Made by a program: the position numbers and the translations under genes. From the NCBI RefSeq assembly GCF_001428045.1, contig NZ_LMSD01000001.1, forward strand, positions 434,001 to 498,000: a stretch of 64,000 nucleotides of DNA, written 5' to 3'. This DNA comes from Paenibacillus sp. Soil750. GTDB taxonomy: Bacteria > Bacillota > Bacilli > Paenibacillales > NBRC-103111. The notes beneath the pieces are model-generated. The model saw only the letters and a program-made list of their open reading frames with translations. It was not told where the DNA came from and made no database searches. Below are positions 26,592 through 36,181 of the stretch, one piece after another; position 1 is the stretch's first letter, and each line of letters starts with the position of its first letter.

Positions 26592-26638
26592 TTCCACAGG
26601 GAGTGATTGAGGAGAATTTCCCAATTGCTCCCTGTGAA
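26592..26638 (+). promoter_or_regulatory. Hairpin between ilvC and leuA
   Basis: ACAGGGAGTGATTG pairs with CAATTGCTCCCTGT (two mismatched or wobble positions) around AGGAGAATTTCC. No T-run follows. Second processing/stability-type hairpin in this operon. Confidence 0.6.
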
Positions 26639-26719
26639 TACTATAACGACTTGGAAAAAATATCTTAGAAAAAGCTTACGAAGTAAGTTTTCTATTGAAA
26701 ACTTTTGGGAGGTGACACG

Positions 26720-28267
26720 GTGCGTAAAATTTACATTTTTGATACAACCCTTCGTGATGGTGAGCAGTCACCAGGTGTGAACTTGAACACTCAGGAGAAG
26801 GTTGAGATCGCCTTGCAGCTAGAGAAACTTGGTGTGGATCGTATGGAGGCTGGTTTTCCTGCGGCATCCCCAGGGGACTTGGCTGGTGTGAATGCGGTCG
26901 CTAGAGCGATTAAGAACGCTTCTGTTATCGGCTTGTCCCGTGCAAGAGAGAATGATATCGAGGCTGTGCGTGAAGCCCTTCAAGGTGCACAAGATCCATG
27001 CATTCATCTTTTCCTTGCTACGTCTCCAATTCACCGTCAGCATAAGCTGCGGATGGAGAAACACCAAGTGCTGGAAACGGCTGAAGCAGCGATTAAATAT
27101 GCGAAGAAGTATTTCAGCAAAATCGAGTTCTCACTCGAAGATGCTGGACGTACGGAGCTGGACTTTATCGCTGAAGTAACAAGTATGGCGATTCGCGCTG
27201 GCGCTTCTGTCGTGAATATTCCAGATACAGTCGGTTATATGACACCGTATGACTACGGGAATATTTTCAAAATGCTGAAAGAGACAGTCCCAGGCATTGA
27301 GAAAATTCAATTGAGCGCGCATTGCCATGACGACTTAGGTATGGCAACTGCGAACGCGCTCGCTGCTGTTCTGAATGGTGCCGATCAAATCGAAGGCACC
27401 ATCAATGGCATTGGCGAGCGCGCAGGGAACACCTCGATCGAAGAGGTCGTCATGGCGCTGGAAACACGCCAAGACTTCTACCAAGCGAAGACTTCGCTTG
27501 TGCTGAACGAGATCTACCGCACCAGCCGTCTAGTTAGCAAGCTGACTGGCATGGTGGTTCCTGGCAACAAGGCGATCGTTGGCGCTAACGCCTTCGCGCA
27601 TGAGTCAGGCATCCATCAAGATGGCATGCTCAAAGAGAAAACAACGTACGAGATTATGTCTCCGGAAACGATCGGCGTGAAGGAAAGTAAGCTCGTGATG
27701 GGCAAACACTCCGGACGTCACGCGTTCCGTGAGAAGCTTATTGATCTTGGCTACGAGCTCAGCGACGAGCAAGTGAATGTGGCTTTTGCCAAGTTTAAGG
27801 ATTTGGCAGATCGCAAGAAACAGGTAGAAGATGAAGATATTCGTGCTTTGATCGAAGAAAAGTTGATCGAGACACCGGAAATTTTCGCACTTGGCACGCT
27901 TCAAGTTGCCTACGGCAACCAAATGACACCAACTGCTACGGTTCATGTTCGCTTCCAAGATGGCAGTGAAGTGGCTGAAAGCGCGGTAGGAAACGGTTCG
28001 GTTGACGCGATTTATAACGCAATTGATAAAGCAACGAAGGAAAACGTTGAGCTTGACGACTATTCCATCAAATCCGTTTCCCACGGGAAAGATGCGCTTG
28101 GTGAAGTTCATGTTGTTCTGAAACAGGACACGATTTCCGTTCAAGGGCGCGGTATTTCTACGGACATTCTGGAAGCAAGCGCGAAGGCATACCTAGACGC
28201 TGTGAACAGACTGATTGAGAAACGCAAAAACCCAACAAGTAACAGAAGCAACGTTACGTTAATATAA
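26720..28267 (+). CDS. leuA: 2-isopropylmalate synthase
   Basis: 515 residues from the GTG at 26720 (GGGAGGTG is 5-6 bases upstream; a TTG at 26705 would lie within that site). It condenses acetyl-CoA with 2-ketoisovalerate, the first leucine-specific step. Signature [16 protein letters not shown] with the metal ligands, [11 protein letters not shown], and the C-terminal LeuA regulatory domain (from about 385) that binds leucine. Fourth gene of the operon. leuB is displaced by about 10 kb downstream, unlike B. subtilis where leuB follows. Confidence 0.95.
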   Translation: MRKIYIFDTTLRDGEQSPGVNLNTQEKVEIALQLEKLGVDRMEAGFPAASPGDLAGVNAVARAIKNASVIGLSRARENDIEAVREALQGAQDPCIHLFLATSPIHRQHKLRMEKHQVLETAEAAIKYAKKYFSKIEFSLEDAGRTELDFIAEVTSMAIRAGASVVNIPDTVGYMTPYDYGNIFKMLKETVPGIEKIQLSAHCHDDLGMATANALAAVLNGADQIEGTINGIGERAGNTSIEEVVMALETRQDFYQAKTSLVLNEIYRTSRLVSKLTGMVVPGNKAIVGANAFAHESGIHQDGMLKEKTTYEIMSPETIGVKESKLVMGKHSGRHAFREKLIDLGYELSDEQVNVAFAKFKDLADRKKQVEDEDIRALIEEKLIETPEIFALGTLQVAYGNQMTPTATVHVRFQDGSEVAESAVGNGSVDAIYNAIDKATKENVELDDYSIKSVSHGKDALGEVHVVLKQDTISVQGRGISTDILEASAKAYLDAVNRLIEKRKNPTSNRSNVTLI

Positions 28268-28298
28268 TAATCTCTTAGCTTTCATGGCAACCCGGATA

Positions 28299-28340
28299 AG
28301 CACCTCACCTCCAAGATTCGAGGAGGGGTGCTTTCTACAA
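28299..28340 (+). terminator. Probable terminator/attenuating hairpin after leuA
   Basis: AGCACCTCACCTCC and GGAGGGGTGCT form an imperfect stem followed by TTTC. Weak T-run, so read-through into the aminotransferase gene is possible. Confidence 0.5.
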
Positions 28341-28362
28341 ATGCGAAAGGATGCGTCCCTGT

Positions 28363-29559
28363 ATGAAATATCGATTTTCTAAATCGTTGGAAGGCTTCTC
28401 ATCGTCAGCAGTAAGAGAAATTCTTAAGTTGACTCAAGGGAGCTCGATTATTTCCTTTGCTGGCGGATTGCCTGCTGAAGAGTTTTTTCCATTAGACGCA
28501 GTTAGCGAAGCGTTCACAAGAGTTGTTGGCGGCGGGAAGTCTGCGCTGCAGTACGGGTTAACAGAGGGCTACAAGCCTTTGCGCGAATCCTTATGTAAGC
28601 GGATGGCAGCAAAGAACATGCTGGTTACACCAGACGAGATGCTGTTGACGACAGGTTCGCAGCAAGCGATTGACCTTTTGACACGCGTATATATTGATGA
28701 AGGCGATGTCATTCTCGTTGAAAGTCCAACGTATTTGGCCGCGATCCAAGTGTTCCAAGCCAAAGGTGCAAAGATCTACTCCGTTGACAGCGATAGCGAT
28801 GGCATGATTCTTGATGATTTGGCGGCCAAAATAGCGAAGCATAATCCCAAAATGGTCTACGTCATTCCAACCTTCTCGAACCCTGCGGGTCGTGCATGGA
28901 GCTTGGAACGTCGTCAAGGCTTGCTGGATATTTGCCGCGGCGCGGATGTGCTCATTCTGGAAGATGACCCATACGGGGAAATCCAGTTTGACGAGAGCGA
29001 AAGTTATCCGACTGTCTACTCATTAGGTGGAAAAGCTGAGGGTGGGAACGTTGTTTATACGAGCACCTTCTCCAAAACCGTAGCTCCTGCTTTCCGTACA
29101 GGTTGGGTGATGGGCGACGAGTCGTTAATTCGTCAAGTTGCACGCTTCAAGCAATCCGCGGATCTGCACTCCAGTACAATTGATCAACAAACGCTGTATC
29201 ACTTGCTTGAGCATTTTGATCTGGACGCGCACATTTCCTTAATCCGTGAACAGTATCTGGATCGGATGAAGTTCATGTCAGGACTTCTCAAGGAGCTGAA
29301 CTGGCCTGGTCTTAAATGGGAAGAGCCAAAGGGCGGCATGTTCATTTGGGTAGAGCTTCCTGAGCAAATTAACGCAGCGGATTTGTTGAAAATCGCCGTC
29401 AAAGAAGGCGTTGCCTTTGTACCCGGTGCTACGTTCTATGCGGAGAATCCCCAGTACAATACGATGCGCCTGAACTACACGCATACAGATAAAGAAACTA
29501 CTGTTCTGGGCATGAAAAAGCTCGCAAAAGCGATGGAATCGTATTTGCAAAACGCATAA
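28363..29559 (+). CDS. PLP-dependent fold-type I aminotransferase (2-aminoadipate/aromatic type)
   Basis: 398 residues from the ATG at 28363 (GAAAGG 12 bases upstream; an ATG at 28351 abuts that site). The PLP lysine is in TSTFSKTVAPAFRTGW; other motifs are SFAGGLPAEEFFP, TTGSQQAIDLL, and PTFSNPAGRAW. This is the LysN/MocR-type class I aminotransferase group, which transfers amino groups among 2-aminoadipate, leucine or aromatic amino acids and 2-ketoglutarate. Its place behind leuA suggests branched-chain transamination, but the substrate is not fixed. Ends at a strong terminator; a decayed copy of its 3' end occurs at 32.2 kb. Confidence 0.88.
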   Translation: MKYRFSKSLEGFSSSAVREILKLTQGSSIISFAGGLPAEEFFPLDAVSEAFTRVVGGGKSALQYGLTEGYKPLRESLCKRMAAKNMLVTPDEMLLTTGSQQAIDLLTRVYIDEGDVILVESPTYLAAIQVFQAKGAKIYSVDSDSDGMILDDLAAKIAKHNPKMVYVIPTFSNPAGRAWSLERRQGLLDICRGADVLILEDDPYGEIQFDESESYPTVYSLGGKAEGGNVVYTSTFSKTVAPAFRTGWVMGDESLIRQVARFKQSADLHSSTIDQQTLYHLLEHFDLDAHISLIREQYLDRMKFMSGLLKELNWPGLKWEEPKGGMFIWVELPEQINAADLLKIAVKEGVAFVPGATFYAENPQYNTMRLNYTHTDKETTVLGMKKLAKAMESYLQNA

Positions 29560-29569
29560 AAGAGATGCA

Positions 29570-29602
29570 GCACCCAAGGCCGTTGGCTTTGGGTGTTTTT
29601 TT
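29570..29602 (+). terminator. Terminator after aminotransferase
   Basis: CACCCAAGGC and GCTTTGGGTG stem, loop CGTTG, then TTTTTTT. Confidence 0.88.
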
Positions 29603-29605
29603 GTG

Positions 29606-29719
29606 GCACGCCGGCCGCGGCAGGCGAGAACGTGAGGAATAGCGCCCATTTTGGGCGCTATTGCAGTGAGAGCAGGGCTCGTGGGCGCAAATATGGCCCG
29701 AAAAGGGCCTTAAAGCGGA
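29606..29719 (+). repeat. REP-like tandem unit A
   Basis: 114-bp GC-rich unit containing a perfect 10-bp hairpin AATAGCGCCC/GGGCGCTATT (loop ATTTT) and a second GGCCC/GGGCC hairpin (loop GAAAA), starting with GCCGGCCGCGGCA. Near-identical to 29720-29833. No plausible gene. The whole stretch 29560-29891 is otherwise non-coding. Confidence 0.9.
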
Positions 29720-29833
29720 GCGCGCCGGCCGCGGCAGACGAGAACGTGATGAATAGCGCCCATTTTGGGCGCTATTGCAGTGATCACGGCGCTCTTGGGG
29801 CAGATAAGGCCCGAAAAGGTCCTTAAAGCGCAG
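29720..29833 (+). repeat. REP-like tandem unit B
   Basis: Second copy, period 114 bp. Same two hairpins (the second slightly weakened, GGCCC/GGTCC); the hypervariable middle differs (GATCACGGCGCTCTTGGGG versus GAGAGCAGGGCTCGTGGGC). Confidence 0.9.
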
Positions 29834-29891
29834 CCCCTTACCTAATCATCTGGACGGCAACCGTCGGATGTAATTGATAAAGTCTAATCCG

Positions 29892-30524
29892 TTACTGCCC
29901 TTCAACAACGGGGACGAGAATCTGCTTCTCTTTCATCAGGTGGAGGATGTTCCTTGATTTCTTAGCTCCGAACTGAAAAAGTTCAGATACATGACGAGGA
30001 GAGATCGCTTTTCCTTGTGAGAGCGCTAGCAAACAAATCGCTTTTTCGACAATACTTAGCTCCCCAAATTGTTCTTTCTCCCCATGCTGTTCGCTGAAAT
30101 ACTTCCCAATAAATTGCATGATAATTTGTTCGCACATACGAGGATGATTCTGCACATCATCATAGGAAAAACGTAATACTTTCCATCCATCGATTATCAA
30201 ATAATTTTGACGTATGAGTCCATCTGAGAATTGCGTGCGACTGATCTGGCTGGCGTGTGTGCTGTACCCATCAATTTCGATAGCAAGCTTCAGCCCTTGT
30301 CTAATGTAGGCAAAATCGATATAACGAGTGCCATCACGGAAGTCCTTAACCTCAAATTCTAGATGTAAATATAGAAACTCACCTAATGCTCTCCACCACA
30401 CTTGTTTCAAAAATAATCGCTCTGCATGACCATGCCGTTCCATTAATCTGCGCAATCTTTCACCTTTACGTTTGCTGGAATGTTCCTGAATGAATGCCTC
30501 ATAAGATGTATCGAATAATGACAA
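29892..30524 (-). CDS. DUF559/Vsr-like endonuclease-fold protein with C-terminal HTH-like part
   Basis: 210 residues from a TTG start (complement of 30522-30524) with GGAGG eleven bases upstream. Residues about 60-150 resemble the DUF559 restriction-endonuclease fold: the catalytic-type arrangement RYIDFAYIRQGLKLAIEIDGYSTH (Asp, then ExD), followed by RQNYLIIDGWKVLRFSYDDV. The C-terminal 55 residues (IVEKAICLLALSQGKAISPRHVSELFQFG) look like a winged helix. No methyltransferase or mobile-element neighbour was seen. Function unknown; DNA repair, restriction remnant and phage defence are all possible. An inverted repeat (about 30557-30610) lies upstream. Confidence 0.75.
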   Translation of the reverse strand: MSLFDTSYEAFIQEHSSKRKGERLRRLMERHGHAERLFLKQVWWRALGEFLYLHLEFEVKDFRDGTRYIDFAYIRQGLKLAIEIDGYSTHASQISRTQFSDGLIRQNYLIIDGWKVLRFSYDDVQNHPRMCEQIIMQFIGKYFSEQHGEKEQFGELSIVEKAICLLALSQGKAISPRHVSELFQFGAKKSRNILHLMKEKQILVPVVEGQ

Positions 30525-30780
30525 AACTCAATTCGCCTCCTTTTTCAGAAAATAAAGAAGCCGCTCCCCAGCATCAGCAAAAGCTGAACTAGAAAAGCGG
30601 TGTGTGCTTCACTACCATTTTTTAACACTTTATCATAGGCATGTGGGAAAAATCAAGCAATGGGATTATTTCACAGGGATAGTGGCGTGATTAAGTAAGA
30701 TATCGGTTTTGGGTCCGTTGACTTGGGATTATTTTGAAATTAAGATAGGGAGAGGATATGAGAAAGGGGATTTTTACCAT

Positions 30781-31608
30781 ATGAGTAAACCCTTAAAACC
30801 GATCCACCGAAGTCGTGCAAGGATTTATCTAGGGATCAAAGCATATCGTTTGAAACGATATTTGGCCTGGATATTCGATGACAAAAAGTACGCCACTCAT
30901 AAACAGAGCGCCATCCTCCCTCAACTAGCGTTCACGCACAGTACCCCTCTTCTAAGACAGTTGAAGGATGTAGATATGTGGCTTCAGCACAACAAAGTAA
31001 TCAATTTGAAAATTGCTGCGAAGCAGTTGAATGGTGTTATCATCCAGCCTGGTGAGACTTTTTCCTATTGGCGCTTAATTGGCAGCACACCTCGTAGGAA
31101 GGGGTATGTCGATGGCATGGTGCTCTTTCACGGAAAGGTGAAGACAGGTGTTGGCGGCGGTTTATGCCAGCTTTCGAATTTGATCTATTGGATGACGCTG
31201 CATACGCCGCTTACGGTAACGGAAAGGTATCGCCACAGCTATGATGTATTTCCAGATGCGGGGAGATCTCAGCCTTTTGGGAGCGGGGCAACGTGTTATT
31301 ATAATTACTTGGATTTGCAAATTCGGAACGAGACACAAGAACCGTATCAGCTGACGATCCATGTTTCGGATACCCATTTAGTTGGTGAATGGCGCGCACT
31401 TAGTCCCAATCTTCATAGCTACGAAATTTATGAGAAGAGCCACAGAATTACAAGAGAATACTGGGGTGGATATGTCCGGCATAATGAAATTCACCGGAGG
31501 GTGAGGAATCGAGAAGAGCAGCTCGTAAGGGATGAATGGGTGACGGATAACCATGCGATTATGATGTATGAACCTTTGCTGACAGCTGGAGATGGCGATA
31601 ATAATTGA
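30781..31608 (+). CDS. VanW family protein
   Basis: 275 residues from the ATG at 30781 (AAGGGGA ten bases upstream; earlier in-frame starts lack a site). The VanW domain spans about 95-230, with QPGETFSYWRLIGSTPRRKGYVDG and VGGGLCQLSNLIYW. The domain is named after an accessory gene of vancomycin-resistance vanB clusters, whose biochemical role is unknown; homologues are common in Bacillota genomes without resistance genes. No vanA/H/X-like genes are near, so resistance should not be inferred. No signal peptide evident. Confidence 0.85.
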   Translation: MSKPLKPIHRSRARIYLGIKAYRLKRYLAWIFDDKKYATHKQSAILPQLAFTHSTPLLRQLKDVDMWLQHNKVINLKIAAKQLNGVIIQPGETFSYWRLIGSTPRRKGYVDGMVLFHGKVKTGVGGGLCQLSNLIYWMTLHTPLTVTERYRHSYDVFPDAGRSQPFGSGATCYYNYLDLQIRNETQEPYQLTIHVSDTHLVGEWRALSPNLHSYEIYEKSHRITREYWGGYVRHNEIHRRVRNREEQLVRDEWVTDNHAIMMYEPLLTAGDGDNN

Positions 31609-31737
31609 TGAAATTTTAATCGAGTATATGGTAAAAATATACACTAATGGTGTCGGCACACATAGAAAATTCTCTCTCCAGATTGTATGTTATAAACTGT
31701 GTTGTTTATATATTACATAACGAGAGGTGAATTTGGC

Positions 31738-32193
31738 ATGAAGTTTCTTGTACTTATTCATGTGTTGTCTGCCATTATCGGTGTTGGTCCAACGTTTTTT
31801 GCCCATGTGCTGCTAAGAAAAAAACAAACGCTAGAGGAATTGCGGATGTCCTTGAGCGTCGGAAGTCGGTTAGAGATCTTTCCGAAAATCGGAGGTACGC
31901 TTGCCGTGCTAACTGGATTGTTGTTGATTTGGTTAGGCGATTATGGTTCTTTCATGCAAATTTGGCTGTTTGGTTCGCTTGTGGCTTATGTAATCATTCA
32001 AGTTCTTGCCATCGGCTTTGCAACGCCCAATCAAAAAAAACTCGGTGGCTGGGTGCTGGATCCTTCGAACCAGAAGGCGACTACACTCCCTGGTGAGCAG
32101 CTGCTGCTATGGACCAAGGCGCGTAACTATTTCTATGCGGCATCTACTGTAGGTGTCATTTTGTTCATTTTCATGATCATCAAACCAAGCTAA
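31738..32193 (+). CDS. DUF2269 family integral membrane protein
   Basis: 151 residues from the ATG at 31738 with GAGAGGTGA upstream. Four hydrophobic helices (about 2-22, 50-70, 75-95, 130-148) and the N-terminal KFLVLIHVLSAIIGVGPTFFAHVLL match the DUF2269 group of small membrane proteins. Function unknown in the family. It lies between vanW and a relic of the aminotransferase gene. Confidence 0.8.
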   Translation: MKFLVLIHVLSAIIGVGPTFFAHVLLRKKQTLEELRMSLSVGSRLEIFPKIGGTLAVLTGLLLIWLGDYGSFMQIWLFGSLVAYVIIQVLAIGFATPNQKKLGGWVLDPSNQKATTLPGEQLLLWTKARNYFYAASTVGVILFIFMIIKPS

Positions 32194-32221
32194 GTTCAAG
32201 CGCGGGGTATTACGTTTGAAG

Positions 32222-32313
32222 AGATCTCGCGAAGGCGATGGAATCGATTTGCAAAACAAATTAAAGATTGGTAACCAACACTCAGAGGCATGGCTCTGGG
32301 TGTTTTTTCATGT
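32222..32313 (+). pseudogene. Relic of the aminotransferase 3' end with its terminator
   Basis: CTCGCGAAGGCGATGGAATCG and the following ATTTGCAAAAC correspond to the last codons of the gene ending at 29559 (CTCGCAAAAGCGATGGAATCG...). In frame it reads LAKAMES and then a frameshifted SICKTN stop instead of LAKAMESYLQNA. A terminator-like hairpin ending in GGGTGTTTTTT follows, as after the intact gene. The segment 29603-32221 is thus bracketed by direct repeats. Confidence 0.65.
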
Positions 32314-32405
32314 TCAAATTTGGATTGAATCGACAACCAGAGAATAATTTTACCTAAAAGTGGGAAAATATGCTGTACATGTGATTGAGGAATGGTGGTG
32401 CAAAG

Positions 32406-33941
32406 ATGGTATCGATTCGGAGATGGTTAAAAGGAACGAATTCAAATCCAAGTAAGCAATCATCCGTTCCTCTACATCAAACGATTACAGGAGTTATTGA
32501 AAATGACCTTACTACCTTGCAAACATTTTTTACATTTGCTCCAGATCTTGTTACACGTCGGTTTCAATTAAGAACGGGGGACAATGCCGTTCTTGTCTAT
32601 TTGGAAGGGCTCATTGATAAATCAGCGATCAATAATAACGTCTTATATCCGCTTATGTATGAACTCGAGTCGATTGACGATATTTGGAACTCTTCCATTA
32701 CGATTGCAAAAACAGAAATGATCACCTTATGGGCAGATGGTGAAAGCGCGATTTTTGAAGGTAAAAGCGTCCTAATTATTGAGGGGCAGAAGCGTTCACT
32801 TATTTTACATACACAAGGCTGGCCTCAAAGAGCAATTAAAGAGCCGCAAATCGAATCGACACTAAAGGGATCGCATCAAGGGTTCGTCGAGACTTCAGGG
32901 CAGAATATTGCTATGATCAGGCGCTATCTTCCTAATCGCGAACTTAAAATAAAAGAATATAGCATCGGTTCTCGTGGGAATACGAAAGTGTCTATCATGT
33001 ATCTCGAAGATGTAACACAACCTAATATTGTGAAGGAAATGGAAGATCGATTATCACAAATTAATGTGGATGCCATTTTGAATACGGGAGAATTAGCGGA
33101 GTATATTGAAGATCATCCAATAAGTTTGTTTCCGCAGTTAATTATGACGGAACGTCCCGATGCGGCTGCAGCCCATATTTTGCAAGGAAGAATAGTTCTC
33201 GTTGTCGACCACTCCCCCAGCGTAATCGTGGCTCCTGTAACCTTTTCGGCGTTCTTTCAAAGTGTGGATGATTACAGCAATCGTTGGCTCATAGCCACTT
33301 TCCTGCGTTTATTGCGCTTTCTAGCCTTAATTACAACAATCTCTTTATCGGCGATATATATAGCCATTGTTTCGTTTCATTATGAAGTACTTCCTTTAGC
33401 CCTGTTGATATCGATTGGGGAATCCAGAGCAAAGGTACCTTTTCCTCCAATTGTTGAAGCGTTTCTTATGGAACTGGCCCTAGAGATGTTAAGGGAAGCA
33501 GGTTTGCGTCTACCGGGCCCTATCGGACAAACGATAGGTGTTGTCGGAGGTATTGTCATTGGTCAGGCGGCCGTGCAAGCGGGAATTGTGAGTAATATTA
33601 TGGTTATCATCGTTGCTATCACGGCAATTTCCTCCTTTATTATCCCTGATTATGATATGTCCTCCTCGCTGCGGTTGCTTCGTTTTCCAATGATGCTTCT
33701 GGCCGCTGTGTTCGGTATGGTGGGAATTGTAATTGGGTTGATGATTATAGGTGCACTACTTATTTCAATGGAATCGTTTGGTATCTCCTATGGAAGTCCA
33801 ATTGCTCCGATCCGACTGACTGATTGGAAAGACGTATGGATTCGACTCCCGATGTGGAAAATGAAAAAGCGCCCAGTCTCGACTAATCCAACTCAACTTA
33901 TAAGACAGGGTGCAAACAGAGAAGGTGAAGATCAAGTATGA
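32406..33941 (+). CDS. Spore germination receptor A subunit (GerAA family), second locus
   Basis: 511 residues from the ATG at 32406. Same architecture as the A subunit at 21140: hydrophilic N-terminal half with TERPDAAAAHILQGRIVLVVDHSPSV, and C-terminal membrane helices (IYIAIVSFHYEVLPLALLIS, IGQAAVQAGIVSNIMVIIVA). It is the only A gene of a locus with two B-C pairs and overlaps the first B gene by 4 bases. Divergent enough from the first-locus A subunit to serve a different germinant set; ligand unknown. Confidence 0.94.
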   Translation: MVSIRRWLKGTNSNPSKQSSVPLHQTITGVIENDLTTLQTFFTFAPDLVTRRFQLRTGDNAVLVYLEGLIDKSAINNNVLYPLMYELESIDDIWNSSITIAKTEMITLWADGESAIFEGKSVLIIEGQKRSLILHTQGWPQRAIKEPQIESTLKGSHQGFVETSGQNIAMIRRYLPNRELKIKEYSIGSRGNTKVSIMYLEDVTQPNIVKEMEDRLSQINVDAILNTGELAEYIEDHPISLFPQLIMTERPDAAAAHILQGRIVLVVDHSPSVIVAPVTFSAFFQSVDDYSNRWLIATFLRLLRFLALITTISLSAIYIAIVSFHYEVLPLALLISIGESRAKVPFPPIVEAFLMELALEMLREAGLRLPGPIGQTIGVVGGIVIGQAAVQAGIVSNIMVIIVAITAISSFIIPDYDMSSSLRLLRFPMMLLAAVFGMVGIVIGLMIIGALLISMESFGISYGSPIAPIRLTDWKDVWIRLPMWKMKKRPVSTNPTQLIRQGANREGEDQV

Positions 33942-35035
33942 AATATGCGTTTAATCAGATTTCTTTGATCCAATACATTTTAATCATATTTGAAACGCAA
34001 GTTGGGATAGGCGTCTTATCCCTTCCTCGTGATTTAGCTAAAGCTGTGGGTACGGATGGATGGATATCTATTATATTGGGTTGGATTTTGTCTACGCTAG
34101 TAAGTTTAATCATCATTCAAATTATGAATAAGAACCCTGAATCAACGGTGTTCGAACTTTTATCTCAATACTTTGGGAAGTGGGTGGGGAATGGTGTATC
34201 TGTTCTTTGGATTCTATATGCGGCATATGCAGCAAGTGTGGTTATGTTTTCAACAGTCTATCTCGTAAAGCTTTGGATAGTACCTGGAATGCGGGAATTT
34301 ATCTTAATGCTCCTGCTCATTATACCCATCTATATCATCACGAAGCATGGAATTAGGGTGATCGGACTCTTTGCTGAGCTCGTTCTCCTTGTCTCCATGT
34401 GGATGCCTTTCTTGTTATTGTATGCATTAAAAGATACCCATTGGCAGTTTCTTCTTCCAATTGGTAAAGAAGGCTTGTTTCCCATTCTGTCCACTGTGAA
34501 ATCAACAATTCTTTCTTTCCTCGGGTTTGAAATGGCTTTCATCCTATATCCGTTTCTAAAGGACAAGAAGTCAGCTTCCAAAGGGATTATAATTGCAAAC
34601 TCTCTATCCATGATTATATTCATTATGGTAACAGTAGTCAGTTTTGTTAGATTTTCCCCAGATGAGATCAATGATTACATCTATCCTACGCTAAACTTAC
34701 TGAAGCTCATTCAATTGCCATTTTTAGAGAGGTTGGAAATCATCTTTCTTTCCGTGTATTTGTTTACGCTGTTTATGACGATCATTCCCTATCTATATGC
34801 AGCTGTTCTTGGTGCAAGTCAATTAGTCGGTATGGAGGATCATCGAACTATGTTACGAGTCGTCATGTGCCTCTGGCTCATCTTACCCTTCTTTTATCTC
34901 CCTTCTGCTTCTCAAATAAATGATATGGGCAAATCGTGGGGGATAGCAGGTACTTATGTCGCTTATATGCTTCCCATTTTTCTATGGATCTACGGATTGC
35001 TGTTCCATCCTGCTAGAAAGGAACATAAGCAATGA
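33938..35035 (+). CDS. Spore germination receptor B subunit, copy 1 of duplicated pair
   Basis: 365 residues, multi-helix membrane protein of the spore germination permease family. The opening YAFNQISLIQYILIIFETQVG is virtually the same as in the B gene at 36182, as are KHGIRVIGLFAELVL and AFILYPFLKDKKSASKGI, showing a recent B-C pair duplication. It overlaps the A gene (33938-33941) and the C gene (35032-35035) by ATGA, so A-B-C are translationally coupled. Confidence 0.93.
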   Translation: MKYAFNQISLIQYILIIFETQVGIGVLSLPRDLAKAVGTDGWISIILGWILSTLVSLIIIQIMNKNPESTVFELLSQYFGKWVGNGVSVLWILYAAYAASVVMFSTVYLVKLWIVPGMREFILMLLLIIPIYIITKHGIRVIGLFAELVLLVSMWMPFLLLYALKDTHWQFLLPIGKEGLFPILSTVKSTILSFLGFEMAFILYPFLKDKKSASKGIIIANSLSMIIFIMVTVVSFVRFSPDEINDYIYPTLNLLKLIQLPFLERLEIIFLSVYLFTLFMTIIPYLYAAVLGASQLVGMEDHRTMLRVVMCLWLILPFFYLPSASQINDMGKSWGIAGTYVAYMLPIFLWIYGLLFHPARKEHKQ

Positions 35036-36150
35036 TGAAATGGAGGAGCATTCTTTTAACTGGGGTAGGCTTATTATGTTTAACGGGGTGCGGTAAGGAA
35101 GTATATATCGAGAATCAACGTTTTATGGTTGCTGAGGGGATCGATTTTGATGAAGATAAGAAATTGGTCATCTACACTGCTAGTCCTGTCTTCAGTAGAG
35201 AAGCAAAGGATAAATATAAAATCACTTCGACAACTGCGGAAACGATGCGTATTGGTAAGAAACAACTCGAGTCGCAAATAAACGGCAGTTTTGGGCCAGG
35301 CAAGTTGCAAAGTATTCTTATAGGAAAAAAACTGCTGCAGCAAACCAATGTATTACCCTACTTAGATGTCTTCTTTCGCGATCCTAAAAATGAAATTAAT
35401 GCCAATATGATAGTGGTTGATGGGCCTGTAAAAGAGGTTATGTATGCAAATATGCGTGATAAAGGCCAATTGGGTATCGTGATCAAACAATTGATTGAAA
35501 GTACATATAAAGGCAGAATTTCAGTGCTGACAACCCTCCAGAAATTCCATCAGGAAATGATGGATAATGCAATAACGCCAAGTATATCGGAAATGAGAGT
35601 AGAGAAGGATGATCTTATTGTTTCAGGGACCACTCTTTTACATAAAGATGGTACCTATGCGACTTCTTTGAACAATCAAGAAAGTTCGTTATTACTATTG
35701 TTGCAGCGAAATACGAATAATCCCATACCGCTAACGTTTCATATTTCTCCTGAAATATTTCATTCGGAAGAAGAATTGTCTTATGTGAGCTTCAATATTA
35801 ACAAAGTAAATGTTAACTTTAAATCAAAATTTGAAGAAAATCATCTTACTATCGATATCCTGATGAAGGTTCAGATTGATTTAATGGAACGCATGTTTAC
35901 TTTAGACATGGAGAAACAGAGCAAACAGCTGGAACAAGCGGTTGAAGATGAACTAAAAAAGGAGTGCCAGGATGTCATCAAGAAAGCTCAAAAGCATGAA
36001 GTGGCTCCCTTTGGGTTTGGTATATATGTGAGAGCACATGATTATAAAAACTGGAAAAAGGTAGAGGGTAACTGGCCAAAAGCACTATCTAAAGCAACTG
36101 TAAATGTTTCACCGCATGTTACTATTAAAAGTACTGGTGTTTCCGAATAA
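35032..36150 (+). CDS. Spore germination receptor C lipoprotein, copy 1
   Basis: 372 residues. Signal peptide with lipobox CLTGC (Cys20) followed by GKEVYIENQRFMVAEGIDFDEDKKL. The Ger(x)C fold is recognisable from length, the central LQKFHQEMMDN region and the C-terminal KECQDVIKKAQKHEVAPFGFG. Instead of the usual CWDxxE after the lipid cysteine it has CGKEVYIEN, a clade-specific variation shared with the second copy. Overlaps the preceding B gene by 4 bases; the next B gene follows after 31 bp. Confidence 0.92.
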   Translation: MMKWRSILLTGVGLLCLTGCGKEVYIENQRFMVAEGIDFDEDKKLVIYTASPVFSREAKDKYKITSTTAETMRIGKKQLESQINGSFGPGKLQSILIGKKLLQQTNVLPYLDVFFRDPKNEINANMIVVDGPVKEVMYANMRDKGQLGIVIKQLIESTYKGRISVLTTLQKFHQEMMDNAITPSISEMRVEKDDLIVSGTTLLHKDGTYATSLNNQESSLLLLLQRNTNNPIPLTFHISPEIFHSEEELSYVSFNINKVNVNFKSKFEENHLTIDILMKVQIDLMERMFTLDMEKQSKQLEQAVEDELKKECQDVIKKAQKHEVAPFGFGIYVRAHDYKNWKKVEGNWPKALSKATVNVSPHVTIKSTGVSE

Positions 36151-36181
36151 AGCAAAACAAACGAAAAGGGGAAGATTAACC

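Noticed and set aside
30781..31608. Vancomycin resistance locus because of vanW
   Set aside because: No vanHAX/vanS/vanR-like genes nearby; VanW domain proteins are common in Bacillota without resistance.
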